Of a stretch of DNA of 64,000 nt, positions 32,404-43,345 are shown one piece after another. Each line of letters opens with the position of its first letter. Positions within the stretch are counted from its first letter, which is position 1. The notes beneath the pieces were generated by a model, which worked only from the letters and a program-made list of their open reading frames with translations, was not told where the DNA came from and did no database searches. The stretch is taken from the NCBI RefSeq assembly GCF_027579695.1, contig NC_083589.1, positions 35,271,335-35,335,334 of the forward strand, in the 5' to 3' direction. A program made the position numbers and the translations under genes. This stretch comes from Neoarius graeffei (lineage: Eukaryota > Chordata > Actinopteri > Siluriformes > Ariidae).

Positions 32404-33654
32404 CAGGGGTTCTCAACCTTTTCTGCTTTGAGGCCCACCTATTCATTCTTGTAATGAACTGGGGCCCATTAAAAAAGATCCCCAATTATTTTGGTTCATC
32501 TATTATATTAGAATATAATAATCTATTGTAAAGTGTATTAATGGGATGCAACATCACTCCCTGTTACAGATGGAAGCCCAGGAATTAAATAAATGCAATA
32601 AAAAACATTTTTAAATTTAATTACAGGTATTGTATTTAAAACTGTATGAATGTGCCAGAAGCCAACATAAAAGCATGCATGCAGAACATTCTCAATCAAA
32701 AGGGATTATCCAAAAAGTGGAGTCTGGTCCATTAACACAAGAACTTATTGCCATGTTCGTGTACAGCAAACAAGCAAGTTATTAAAACCAAGAAGTACAC
32801 TCAAAAGAAGTGGATATAGAAACCACTCAATGGGATTAGATCCTTACACTAACAAAGAAGGGTTTTTCCTATGAGTTGGAAAATTATCCATCCATTGAGT
32901 TCCCCGACATCTCAAACTACCTGGTGCTGCAGACATCATTCTACATGGACAAACCAATGAAAACCTGGAAGAGCATGGAGGAGTACAACTTTTTATATGT
33001 GGTAAGGGTAAGGATCTGGGGATCAGGACACTACAAGATAGATGGCAATAGATGGATCTAAGTGCAGGAAGAGTGTTTATTAGCAAGCGTGATATTTAAA
33101 AAAACAAAACTCAAACAAAAGCAAAGCAGAATTATAAAGCAGAGTATTTAAATAGCATTATAAACATGGTTAGAAACAAACGTGACATTGATAATGATAA
33201 TACTTCATAAAGCCTCTGTGAAAACAACGTCCTTATCTGTGTGTGCTGATTGTGCTCAAATCAGTATCAGGTGTTTCCCATAATGAATGGGTCCTAAGAG
33301 TGCGCACAACGCGTTCGGTGAGCGCACATGGCCGTTCGAACTGCGCCACACTCAAGTGCGCAAAGGCGTGACAGTCAAGTGTTCACCTGCTGTGTGACTG
33401 CAACTTTTAACTCACGTGTATATCACCATGTATCGTCACCAAAATGCTTCATTTTCATCAATAACCCATCACAAAGCATTGCAAGCTGTAATGTGATCAT
33501 AGCTTAATGAGGTGGATGTGACATTGGATGCAGCCCAGCAATTGTACTCTACTATGAGTAAAAATTAGCTTCAACTTGAAAAAAAATTCGCAACCCACTA
33601 GATGGCGCTTCACAGCCCACTATTGGGCTGCGGCCCAGTGGTTGAGAAACACTG
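32404..33654. mobile_element. hAT element (copy 1) carrying a captured gene fragment
   Basis: Inverted ends CAGGGGTTCTCAACCTTTT and, on the other strand, CAGTGTTTCTCAACC. The 8-bp flanks TATTAGGC/TATTAGGG (32396-32403, 33655-33662) differ at one base. It holds a plus-strand coding fragment at 32855-33005. Second copy at 42734. Confidence 0.85.
32855..33005 (+). pseudogene. Fragment related to the second gene of the ISL2EU-like element
   Basis: Open stretch KKGFSYELENYPSIEF then FPDISNYLVLQTSFYMD and MKTWKSMEEYNFLYV. The order (aromatic-P/H-DI-NYL, then a K-T/A-W/Y-KS-E-YNF block) matches the exon at 15326. No start codon or splice sites are evident. Confidence 0.6.
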
Positions 33655-33663
33655 TATTAGGGT

Positions 33664-34104
33664 AGTATCTCACAGGGCTGCGACAGCCTGCGACTAATTG
33701 GAGACACAACAATTGCAATAAAATATGCGAATTAGCGACAATTTTCACTTGGAATCACACTGAATTGATATTTGCATATTTTATCGCAATTGTTGTGTCT
33801 CCAACTAGTCGCAAGCTGTCGCAGCCCAGTGAGATATACTCGCACTTCCTGTCTCACGGAAACTGACTTGAAAAGGGTTTGTGACAGTTTTGCGACACCA
33901 GCAACGCATTTGCAGCTATTTTGAGAGCCATTTTTTCACACTAATTTTTTGAACATGTTCAAAATTTCAGCGACGAAGGAGCGACACTTTGCGACTCATG
34001 CGAGGAAATTGAGAAGCCCCACAAATGTTTCAAGACACTTTTGAAACTCTCTCGCGAATGATGTTCACAATTTGTCGCAAGCTGTCGCAGCCCAGTGAGA
34101 TACT
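33664..34104. mobile_element. Foldback element with two palindromic halves
   Basis: TATCTCACAGGGCTGCGACA at the left is repeated inverted at about 33815-33838 and again inverted at the right end (TGTCGCAGCCCAGTGAGATA). The first 175 bases are therefore a complete palindrome within a longer inverted-repeat element. It abuts the hAT target duplication. Confidence 0.75.
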
Positions 34105-35011
34105 GGCTTTAATCTATCTAATATATATGAAAGCAGTATTCTTATTTAGTTGTCCAATACAATTAAATAAAGTTTTTAATCTTGAATCTTCAAAGTGAAA
34201 ATCCATCAGAAGAACACAAATAATACAGCAGTGCACCAGTGGCATGTGTGCACTTGAATGTACAACCCCAATTCCAAAAAAGTTGAGACGCTGTGTAAAC
34301 TGTAAATAAAAACAGAATTCAATAATTTACAAATCATGGAGACCCTATATTTCATTGAAAATAGTACAAAGAAAACATATCAAATGTTGAAACTGAGAAA
34401 TTTTATTGTTTTTTGAAAATCATATGCTCATTTTGAATTTGATGTCAGCAAAACTTTTTAAAAAATTGGAACAGGGGCATGTTTACCTCTGTGTTGCATC
34501 GCTTCTACTTTTACAACACTCTGTAAATGTTTGGGAACTGAGGAGACCAATTGCTGTAGTTTTGAAAGAGAAATGTTGTCCCATTCTTGCCTGATACACA
34601 ATTTCAGTTGCTGAGCAGTTCGGGGTCTCCTTTGTTGTATTTTGTGCTTCATAATGTGCCAAATGTTTTAAATGGGAGACAGGTCTGGACTGCAGGCAGG
34701 CCAGTTTAGCACCTGGACTCTTTTACTATGGAACCATGCAGTTTTAATATGTGCAGAAAGTGGTTTGGCATTGTCTTGCTGAAAGAAGGAAGGCCTTCCC
34801 TGAAAAAGATTTTGTCTGGATGGCAGCAAATGATGTCTTTCCAGATGTACAAGCTACCCATGTCGTGTGCACTAATGCACCCTCATGCCATCACAGATGC
34901 TGGCTTTTGAAATGTGCACTGATAACAAGCCAGATGGTCCCTCTCCTCTTTAGCCTGGAGGATGTGGTGTCCATGATTTCTAAAAATAATTTCTAATTTT
35001 GATTTGTCAGA

Positions 35012-35391
35012 GGCGGCACGGTGGTGTAGTGGTTAGCGCTGTCGCCTCACAGCAAGAAGGTCCTGGGTTCGAGCCCCGGGGCCGGCGAGGGCCTTTCTGT
35101 GCGGAGTTTGCATGTTCTCCCCGTGTCCACGTGGGTTTCCTCCGGGTGCTCCGGTTTCCCCCACAGTCCAAAGACATGCAGGTTAGGTTAACTGGTGACT
35201 CTAAATTGACCGTAGGTGTGAATGTGAGTGTGAATGGTTGTCTGTGTCTATGTGTCAGCCCTGTGATGACCTGGCGACTTGTCCAGGGTGTACCCCGCCT
35301 TTCGCCCGTAGTCAGCTGGGATAGGCTCCAGCTTGCCTGCGACCCTGTAGAAGGATAAAGCGGCTAGAGATAATGAGATGAGATGAGATGA
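35012..35391 (+). mobile_element. SINE copy 13 (tandem pair, first)
   Basis: Full length with GATGA tail; preceded by GATTTGTCAGA (35001-35011). Confidence 0.95.
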
Positions 35392-35402
35392 GATTTGTCA
35401 GA

Positions 35403-35781
35403 GGCGGCACGGTGGTGTAGTGGTTAGCGCTGTCGCCTCACAGCAAGAAGGTCCTGGGTTCGAGCCCCGGGGCCGGCGAGGGCCTTTCTGTGCGGAGTTT
35501 GCATGTTCTCCCCGTGTCCACGTGGGTTTCCTCCGGGTGCTCCGGTTTCCCCCACAGTCCAAAGACATGCAGGTTAGGTTAACTGGTGACTCTAAATTGA
35601 CCGTAGGTGTGAATGTGAGTGTGAATGGTTGTCTGTGTCTATGTGTCAGCCCTGTGATGACCTGGCGACTTGTCCAGGGTGTACCCCGCCTTTCGCCCGT
35701 AGTCAGCTGGGATAGGCTCCAGCTTGCCTGCAACCCTGTAGAAGGATAAAGCGGCTAGAGATAATGAATGAATGAATGAAT
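35403..35781 (+). mobile_element. SINE copy 14 (tandem pair, second)
   Basis: Nearly identical to copy 13. GATTTGTCAGA occurs before it (35392-35402) and after it (from 35782). The tail is GAAT-type rather than GATGA. Confidence 0.95.
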
Positions 35782-36805
35782 GATTTGTCAGACCTCAGAA
35801 CAATTTTCCACTTCACCTCAGTCCATCATAAAAGAGCTCGGGCCCAGAGAATGTGGCGGTGTTTTTGGATGTTATTTATATCTGGTTTTAACTTGTATTT
35901 GTGGATGCAGTAATGAACTGTTTTCACAGACGATGGTTTTCTGAAGTGTTCCTGAGCCCATACAGTGATTTCCACTACAGACACATGTCTGCTTTTAATG
36001 CAGTGTCACCTGAGGGCCTGAAGATCACAGGCATCCAATGTCAGTGTTCAGCCTTGTCTCTTGCATACAGAGATTTCTCCAGATTCTCTTGATCTTTTAA
36101 TGATATTATGTATGGTACCACCGATTATGTGATCCCCAAATTCGTTGCAATTTTACATTGAGGAATGTTATTCTTAAATTCTTGCACTGTTTGCCCATGT
36201 AGTCTTTCACAGAGCAGTGAACCCCTCCACATCTTTACTTCAGAGCGACTCTGCCTCTCTGGGATGCTCTTTTTATACTCAATCATGTCACTGACCTGTT
36301 GCCAATTAATCAAAATTATTTTGTTTTAGCATTACACAACTTTTTCAGGCATTCGTTGCCCCTGTCCCAACTTTTCTGAAATGTGTTGCTGGCATCAAAT
36401 TCAAAATGAGTATGATTATTTAAAAAAAAAAAAAAAGTCAGTTTCAACATTTGATATGTTGTCTTTGTATTATTTTCAATTAAATATAGGGTTTCCATGA
36501 TTTGCAAATCTTCACATTTTGTTTTTATTGATGTTTTACACAGTGCCCCAACTTTTTTGGAATTGGGGTTGTAAACTGTAACTCTACTTATTATCTATAT
36601 TCTATGACAAACATCAAGGCCATACTTTTCTTTTCTTTTCTTTTCTTTTAACGGAGATTCAAGAACAGCCAGGAGGTCTGCATTTATTTATTTGTTTGTT
36701 TCATTTTGATATTGTGTTGGAAATCACACATCTGCTTTTATAAAAGTTATTATATTTATTATTGAGTTTTTAAATCTGTTTGAATGGGTTTTATCTAAGT
36801 AGTAG

Positions 36806-37622
36806 AGGACCTGGGTTAGATATGTATGCATATAATTTAGGAGAGGATAACTCAACTGTTATAGGCTCATTTGAACCCAAGGAACAACTTGGGATGTGTA
36901 CCAAAATCACTATCCGGGGCAAAAAGGCCGAAAATTACCAATCCAAGATGGCTGCCAGTAGTCATATTGAAAATATAAATTTTTGAACCACTCACTACAG
37001 AAGTATGTGCAATACCTCATTTTATGGGTTTTTGGGTATGGGGACTCCATTAGTGACATCATTTTCATGATTGCAGGAAAAGGGAACAAGCTATGGTCAA
37101 GGTAGAAAAAAAACCCCACCAAAAATTGGCCAAAATTGCAGTTTCACAGAAATCATGAGAAAAACAGAATAACCCTACCTCAAACATGAAATCATGGAAT
37201 TGGGAGACCTGTGCACATAATTTAGGAGAGTATAAGAAAACAAGCATTTGATTAATATAAATAAATTGCATTTTCAATCATACTGTTATGATCAATGGAA
37301 TGTTAACTTAAATTGAAAAAAAAAAAACTTATTACTTTAGTAGGCAGCAATTTCTTGAGAGCCTAAATGTTTAACAGCCAACAATACAACTTTTAACATC
37401 AAATTATTACTGTTTATGTGTCCCATAAACCAGGATCAGAAACATGAAGAGTAACACAATACTGTAATACCGGCGGCCATCTTGGATTGGTAATTTTGAG
37501 GCTGTTTGTCCTGGATAGCAATTTTGGCACACATCCCAAGTTATTCCTTGGGGTCAAATTAGTATAAAACAGTTGAGTTACCCTCTCCTAAATTATGTGC
37601 ATACATGTCTAAGCCAGGTCCT
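36806..37622. mobile_element. Foldback element with about 150-bp inverted repeats
   Basis: Arms share AATTTAGGAGAGGATAACTC/GAGTTACCCTCTCCTAAATT, the GGGATGTGT motif and CCAATCCAAGATGGC/GCCATCTTGGATTGG. The centre (about 36980-37440) is AT-rich with no gene. Superfamily not determined. Confidence 0.8.
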
Positions 37623-37852
37623 GGACTAGAACCTTATCAACACAAAAGCAAACAAACAAACAAACAAACAAACAAACTATTGGCTACAGTAAATAGCCAG
37701 AATATTAATGTACAGTTTAGTTTCATGTGAGGGCCTGTGTTTTTTCCTGGGATGCAAAAAGTTTGCGAACCCCTGGTTCTACACATCATTTCCAAGTCAA
37801 TTGCATTTTATCCAGTAAACTGTTTGTCTAATTAGTTTTAAATATATTCTGT

Positions 37853-38164
37853 TGTGGCAGCGGGGGCGTGGTCAAGCATCGGTCTGTGACCGGAGGGCGG
37901 AGTCAGGGAAGGTAAGTGGCAGAATCACTGCACTTGATGTCAATTAATGTGTTTGTGTGTCTTCCCCAGTGACCGCGCCCTATTTAAGGAGAGAGAGCGA
38001 GAGCAGAGGGAGCTCTCTCCCCAACCAGACGGCTGATGTGTGTGCATGTGTCTGAGTGTCTGGGAGAGTGTGACGCTGAAAAGTGTGACAATAAAAAGAG
38101 TTTTGTGAACTCAGTTCTGGCCTGCCGTCCTTCTGTGCTCCATCCACCCATACGAACTGTCACA
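37853..38164 (+). mobile_element. Solo LTR
   Basis: 312 bp starting TGTGGCAGCGGGGGC and ending GAACTGTCACA, with exact 5-bp duplication TCTGT (37848-37852, 38165-38169). It has a TATA-like CCTATTTAAGG and an AATAAA signal near 38090. The same LTR family occurs on the minus strand at 61314-61610. Confidence 0.88.
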
Positions 38165-38267
38165 TCTGTCTTTTCTGTACATATTAAATACTCATCTGTT
38201 ATTGCACAGTGAACTGTATTTGTAATCGGTCTTATTGTGTATCAGCTATTTTAGCATTGGGTGACAT

Positions 38268-38635
38268 CCATCCATTATCTGAGCCGCTGATCCTGTTCTA
38301 CAGGGTTGCAGGCAAGCTGGAACCTATCCAGGCTGACTATGGGCGAGAGGCAGGGTACACCCTGGACAAGTTGCCAGGTTATCGCAGGACTGACGCAGAG
38401 ACACACAACCATTCACACTCACATTCACACCTACGGTCAATTTAGAGCCATCAGTTAGCCTAACCTGCATGTCTTTGGACTGTGGGCGAAACCGGAGCAC
38501 CCGGAGGAAACCCACGCAGACACGGGGAGAACATACAAACTCCACACAGAAAGGCCCTCGCCAGCTGCTGGGCTCAAACTCAGAACCTTCTTGCTGTGAG
38601 GCAACAGTGCTAACCACTACACCACCGTGCCACCC
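38268..38635 (-). mobile_element. SINE copy 15
   Basis: Full length with a perfect 12-base duplication ATTGGGTGACAT (38256-38267, 38636-38647). Confidence 0.93.
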
Positions 38636-39114
38636 ATTGGGTGACATGTTTAAAGCAAATTCCATTCGATTCTGCTGTACTGTTCCACTGCTGCTCTGTT
38701 GCAGCCTGAACTTATTTCATCCTCAGACCTGTTTCATAATGCTACAGTTATGCATTTTGAACTTTGAACGAGCTCATTTTGTTGCCTCATTGATGCCTTG
38801 GATGTGGAGCTTGTGTATTTTTTCTTATATGTAAGGATTTACTGTATGATCAGATAAACAGGATCAGAGGTGAACTACATAAATTACACATAATAAAGCT
38901 CATTGATGACTAGTGTTTTTGAGGTGCAATAATCACATCAATAAAGAGACATACAGTGTTGGTAAGCATTCATTTTTCAACACATTCATGTAAACAAGGG
39001 CAAATTCAAGTGCCATGATACAGCAGCAGGTACATTTTTGAGATAATTACACACCAAAAGCATAATATGTTTACAGGATATGCCCAACACTTGTACAATA
39101 CTTAAGCGAGCACT

Positions 39115-39116
<2 letters not shown>

Positions 39117-39174
<58 letters not shown>
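39117..39174. repeat. (CA)n microsatellite
   Basis: Dinucleotide run downstream of iapp. Confidence 0.95.
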
Positions 39175-39176
<2 letters not shown>

Positions 39177-39462
39177 CACCTTTGTTTTCTTTTCTGTCCT
39201 AACTGTCACACTAAACCATGTTTTAGCTTTATTTATTCACGTCTAAGGATACATTTTGTTATTTATAGAATTAAAAAGCACTTCTATAAGTCACTAAAGT
39301 CATCTGATAAACACAAAAAAAATATTTATTTGGAACATTATATAAAATGTAGTGCTTATATTTCACTGGAGTTTAAAATTTTCACAGCATAGAAAGAATT
39401 GTCATTATATTTAATAGTGCACTATGACTTGTGATTCTAAGTTCATAAACATACAGTAGATT

Positions 39463-39538
39463 TATAATATAATATAATATAATATAATATAATATAATAT
39501 AATATAATATAATATAATATAATATAATATAATATAAT
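39463..39538. repeat. (AATAT)n pentanucleotide microsatellite
   Basis: About 15 tandem AATAT/TATAA units. Confidence 0.92.
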
Positions 39539-40027
39539 ACGCGTTTAAACATAATGCATTTAAGTATATATAATAGTTTCATATTGATACATGACGACAT
39601 TTGGGAAGTCAGCATATTTAGAAGCACAGAAACTGTTGTTCTTGATTCATCTTTATGTTTATTGTCTCTGATATTTATTTTCTTTAATGAGTGTCATATT
39701 CTGATGAAATATTTACTGTGCAAAATTTACTTATAATGACATTGCACACAGAATTGTATTTTTAAGATTCTTTTATTACAAAATGAAACAAAAATCCTTT
39801 GCTTTTCATTGGCTTATTATTATATAATAGTACATTATTGTTCATGTTTTATTTTTGTTTGCAGCAGATACTGTACATTGTGATGTTGCTGTGTGTTTCA
39901 TAACCAAAGGCACAGACAGCTAAAATAAACAGTAAAATACACAGATGAGTCACTCTTATCATCATCATCATCATCATTATGGTTTTGTTAGAGTGGCTCT
40001 GTTTGTATATACACACACAAGAGGAAA

Positions 40028-40208
40028 CTAAAGAGACAGTGAGTTTGGTGATTGGAACATGTCCCTCTTGCCATAGGTGTTTGCATCGATGTTAGTGGGG
40101 ATGTAGACAGTCCCAATGGTGTTACTGGAACGAATGAGGAAGTCAGCCAGCCTCTGGGTCATACACGTGGCCGTGTTGCATTTTCTCTTCTCTATGTGGT
40201 GCTGCAAG
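40028..40208 (-). CDS. iapp: iapp exon 4 (mature peptide)
   Basis: Acceptor GAACAG, then LQHHIEKR, the mature peptide [18 protein letters not shown] onward, GKR, and a short C-terminal flank ending NSLSL and TAG. Confidence 0.96.
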
Positions 40209-41740
40209 CTGTTCAGATACAAAGTGAAGAAGATACTTCAATATGATCTGGAACTCATGACCCTGTGAGAGGCTCAAACACCTCAAAACCCCACTTTTAA
40301 TCGAACTTCAAAGCATACTGTTATTTATTTTTCAATATATATCATAACACTATTCCCAATATTTCATTTTATCATCCATAATATAGCTATATAACTGATT
40401 ATGATCATTGCTAGTGATCAAAATATCAATGATCAGGGATGTCTGTAATAATTGCCAGTGTAGTATGTTTACACCAAGCAGACTTGTATGAAACTTATGC
40501 ATGAGAAAAAAGAAAACCAAGGGATAGAATGGAAAAACACCTCTTCACCCTATGACATGGTATTATATAACAAACACTCTTAAAAGCACTTTCTCAGTTT
40601 CAGTAGTGCAGGGGCTGCATTCAGAACCTTTCACCATTTAGCTCAAGTACCTGTTGACTGTGTTGAGTCCCCTCTCGGGTCGCAACCCTGCCAATTGGAG
40701 GAAAGGGTTAATCGGCAAGCCCGGGGCCGTCCATCTTTTCCCATCCAACATTTCATCCACCTGTTCAGTGGAGGAGATGGAAAACCTACAGGCAAACAGC
40801 AAACAATGGGCTCACAAAGACATTTCACAACAACAGAGCTTCTTCAGAATTGATAGAATTATATACAATACACCAACACATACAACACAAAGCATTGTAA
40901 ATGCCTCTAATAGGGCAGCAGCACCTCACCACTTTTAGTGTTTCTCGGAAACGCGAGCCGATTATTCTTTTTCCACTTCCACTTCCAGTTTTTGAAAACA
41001 GTACACCCTTCAGCTGCATTTATTTTTATGATATATATGATATGATATTTGACAGCTGCTATAATGCAGAGTGACTTACAGAAGTACTCATACATCTGTT
41101 TGGAAAACAAACATGTCTTTGTGCTCAATCAGGCAGAAATTATGAACAATCAAAGGCACTACGAGCAATAAGAATCAGTGCTGATACATAATAGATATAA
41201 AAAATACAGAAGAAAACACATAGCATTATTATATAATATGTAGTACCTAACACTTTATGCGTATTTACATGCATGATGAATGTTCATGTTGTTGGATTTT
41301 TTTTTTTACTAATATGAGTGATTTTATGTTCATGATTAGTGTTATATTCATTGTATTCATTATATCAGGCCATTATGTAGCAATTCTACACAGCAAACTC
41401 TCATAAATCAACATTTAACCATGTTTAATAAACCCTTTAAAGATTTTGTCGTTGTTGTTTTTATTGGGTCCATCGAGAATTAAAAAAAAAAAACTTAACT
41501 GATAATATTTCAACACGACTCAGTATTTTGGGTCGCGACCCTGTAGGACAGAATAAGCGGCTATAGATAATGGATGGATGGATGGATGGATGGATGGATG
41601 GATGGATACTCAGCATTTTGCACACAGGAACATTTATTCACATCAGATCCATTTTCTCACCTGTTGTTTGGTGCCATGGTCACACACTGCAGCAGCACAA
41701 ATAGCAGAAGAAGCAGGGCAGGCAATTTTAGATGATACAT
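40028..41740 (-). CDS. iapp: Islet amyloid polypeptide precursor (amylin)
   Basis: Secreted beta-cell hormone of the calcitonin/CGRP family. Three coding exons on the minus strand: 41740-41661, 40785-40651, 40208-40028, joining in frame to 131 codons plus TAG. A signal peptide ([20 protein letters not shown]) is followed by a propeptide with a GKR at residues 42-44. The mature 37-residue peptide (81-117) starts KCNTATC after EKR and ends NTY before GKR, so a C2-C7 disulphide and an amidated tyrosine are expected. Compared with human it has R at position 18 and P at 29. The precursor is longer than the mammalian one (about 89 residues), mainly in the propeptide. It lies upstream of pyroxd1 on the same strand, as in mammals. 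Confidence 0.96.
40209..40650. other. iapp intron 3
   Basis: AT-rich intron, nothing recognised. Confidence 0.6.
40651..40785 (-). CDS. iapp: iapp exon 3 (propeptide)
   Basis: Acceptor CTGTAG, donor GTACTT. Residues 27-72, with the dibasic site [10 protein letters not shown]. Confidence 0.92.
40786..41660. other. iapp intron 2
   Basis: Holds a SINE tail fragment and a GGAT microsatellite near its upstream end; otherwise nothing recognised. Confidence 0.6.
41531..41608 (+). mobile_element. SINE copy 16 (tail fragment) with (GGAT)n
   Basis: The last part of the SINE body (GTCGCGACCCTGTAGGACAG) followed by a GGAT run. It is about 50 bases from iapp exon 2. Confidence 0.8.
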
Positions 41741-41749
41741 GGCAGGATA
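41661..41749 (-). CDS. iapp: iapp exon 2 (signal peptide)
   Basis: Acceptor TCTTCAG then 9 untranslated bases, ATG at 41740, donor GTGAGA after AACAG. Encodes residues 1-26 and part of 27. Confidence 0.93.
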
Positions 41750-42328
41750 CTGAAGAGATAAAAATGACTGATTAACAATGAATCAATGCAATTCTAGTGC
41801 AACAGGATAAGTGATGTAAGTCGAATCAGGTCTATTTTGATATATTCATATACATATACAGTATAATTTGTGAACCAATATCAGGCGTCCAGAACTAATT
41901 ACACAGGACAAGTCAAACGGAGAAGACAAAGAGAAGCCAAACACAAACCACACGGAAGAGTAGGATCACAATACACTACTGTATCTTGTGTGCGTAAAAA
42001 CAAGCAGCCTGTAGAAAGGACATGACTCTGTAAACATTGATAAGTAGCATTATATAAATATGAAGCAATTTCAGAGCAATTTCATAACACCTGAAAGGAC
42101 AGTCCAGAAAATATTTCCTAAACGAATGTTATTTTATTCCATCCCTATATTACCAAAAATTGTTAATGAAACAAAAATGTTAAGAAACTTATGTTTGTTT
42201 ATTTGCACCATAAACCTGATTTTATAGATCGTTTCTCCTGTAACATACGAGGGAGCAGGATTAAAAAGCTCACTGCATGCCCTCTAATAAATAATTACCA
42301 CAGCCTGGTGGAGCAAGAAGAATTATTC

Positions 42329-42359
42329 CAAATAAATAAATAAATAAATAAATAAATAA
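42329..42359. repeat. (AATA)n microsatellite
   Basis: Tetranucleotide run just downstream of the putative iapp exon 1 donor. Confidence 0.9.
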
Positions 42360-42369
42360 ACCTACTTAC

Positions 42370-42500
42370 CTTCCCTAGTTTAGATGCAGGTGAGAGTAGC
42401 AGCAGGACTTACTGGTGCTGTCATTGGTTTTCTCCAAGCCTGTTATAGGTTTCTCCCTCAACCACTTGTGACATCACATTTCTCCAAATATAGCCCTCAA
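42370..42500 (-). promoter_or_regulatory. iapp: Putative iapp promoter and noncoding exon 1
   Basis: A strong donor (AAG then GTAAGTAGG) ends a presumptive untranslated exon at 42370; iapp has a noncoding first exon in mammals. About 75 bases upstream is a TATA-like CCTATAACAGG (42440-42450). At 42469-42476 lies TGATGTCA on the minus strand, one mismatch from a cAMP response element. Inference from position and motif. Confidence 0.5.
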
Positions 42501-43191
42501 TTTCCATGTGAGCAGTGGGTTGGGGAGGAGAATTCAAACCACCAGCACAGGTCAAAAAACATCCTCAAGCCCTCGTCCTCCTCTTCGTCATCCTCATCGT
42601 TGATGGTGGTGACTTCACTGCAGTGGGTTGTTCAGTTTGCTGTGATAAAAGTGTTTTTAATCTGGGATTATGAATCAGGGACTAAAAGATTTCCCTCTTA
42701 GCTGTTAACTGGCCCTACATACATTCTCTAGGCCAGGGGTTCTCAACCTTTTCTGCTTTGAAGCCCACCTGTTCATACTTGTAACCAGTCAGGGCCCATT
42801 AAAAAAGTCCCCTAATTATTTTGGCTCATCTATTCTATGAGAATCTAATAATCTATTGTTAAGTGTGTTAATGGAATGCAGCATCGCTCTCTGTTACAGA
42901 TGGTAGTCCAGAAATTAAATAAGTGCAATGAAAACAAACTGTTTTTAATTGTAGGTATTGTATTTAAAACTGTATGGATGTGCCAGAAGCCAACATAAAA
43001 CCATGCATGCAGGGCATTCTCAGTCAAAAGGGATTAATGATCCAAAAGTGGAGTCTGGTCCATTAACACAAGGAATTATTGCTGTATTTGTGTTCAGCAA
43101 ACAAGCAAGTTATGAAAACCAAGAAGTACACTCAAAAGAAGTGGTTATAGAAACCACTCAATGGGATTAGATTAGATTAGATCCTTACATG

Positions 43192-43345
43192 CTAACAAAG
43201 AAGGATTTTTCCTATGAGCTGGGAAATTATCCATCCGTTGAGTTCCCCGACATCTCAAACTACCTGCTGCAGACATCGTTCTACATGGACACACAGATGA
43301 AAACCTGGAAGAGCATGGAGGAGTACAACTTTTTATATGTGGCTG
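43192..43345 (+). pseudogene. Captured fragment, second copy
   Basis: LTKKDFSYELGNYPSVEF then FPDISNYLLQTSFYMD, MKTWKSMEEYNFLYVAAG; equivalent to the fragment at 32855. It ends at the 8-bp target of the nested hAT. Confidence 0.6.

Larger units (their letters stand above)
34263..36571 (-). mobile_element. Tc1-type transposon (copy H), degraded
   Basis: Inverted ends CAACCCCAATTCCAAAAAAG and complement, TA on each side. Minus-strand remnants include LKLCIRQEWDNISLSKLQQL near 34600 and HTH-region debris near 36200. Two SINE copies in tandem are inserted in it. Confidence 0.88.
38648..40027. other. 3' flank of iapp
   Basis: A (CA)n run at 39117-39174 and a TAATA-type run at 39463-39538. An AATAAA signal on the minus strand at about 39777-39772 could end the iapp transcript, some 250 bases after the stop codon. 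Confidence 0.5.

Noticed and set aside
34999..35749. Long open frames of 109-119 codons (for example 35420-35749) repeated in many places
   Set aside because: They coincide with SINE copies, occur on both strands and appear wherever the SINE does. They are by-products of a GC-rich repeat, not proteins.
36780..36986. 68-codon plus-strand frame
   Set aside because: Lies in one arm of a foldback element and is mirrored in the other arm; no domain.
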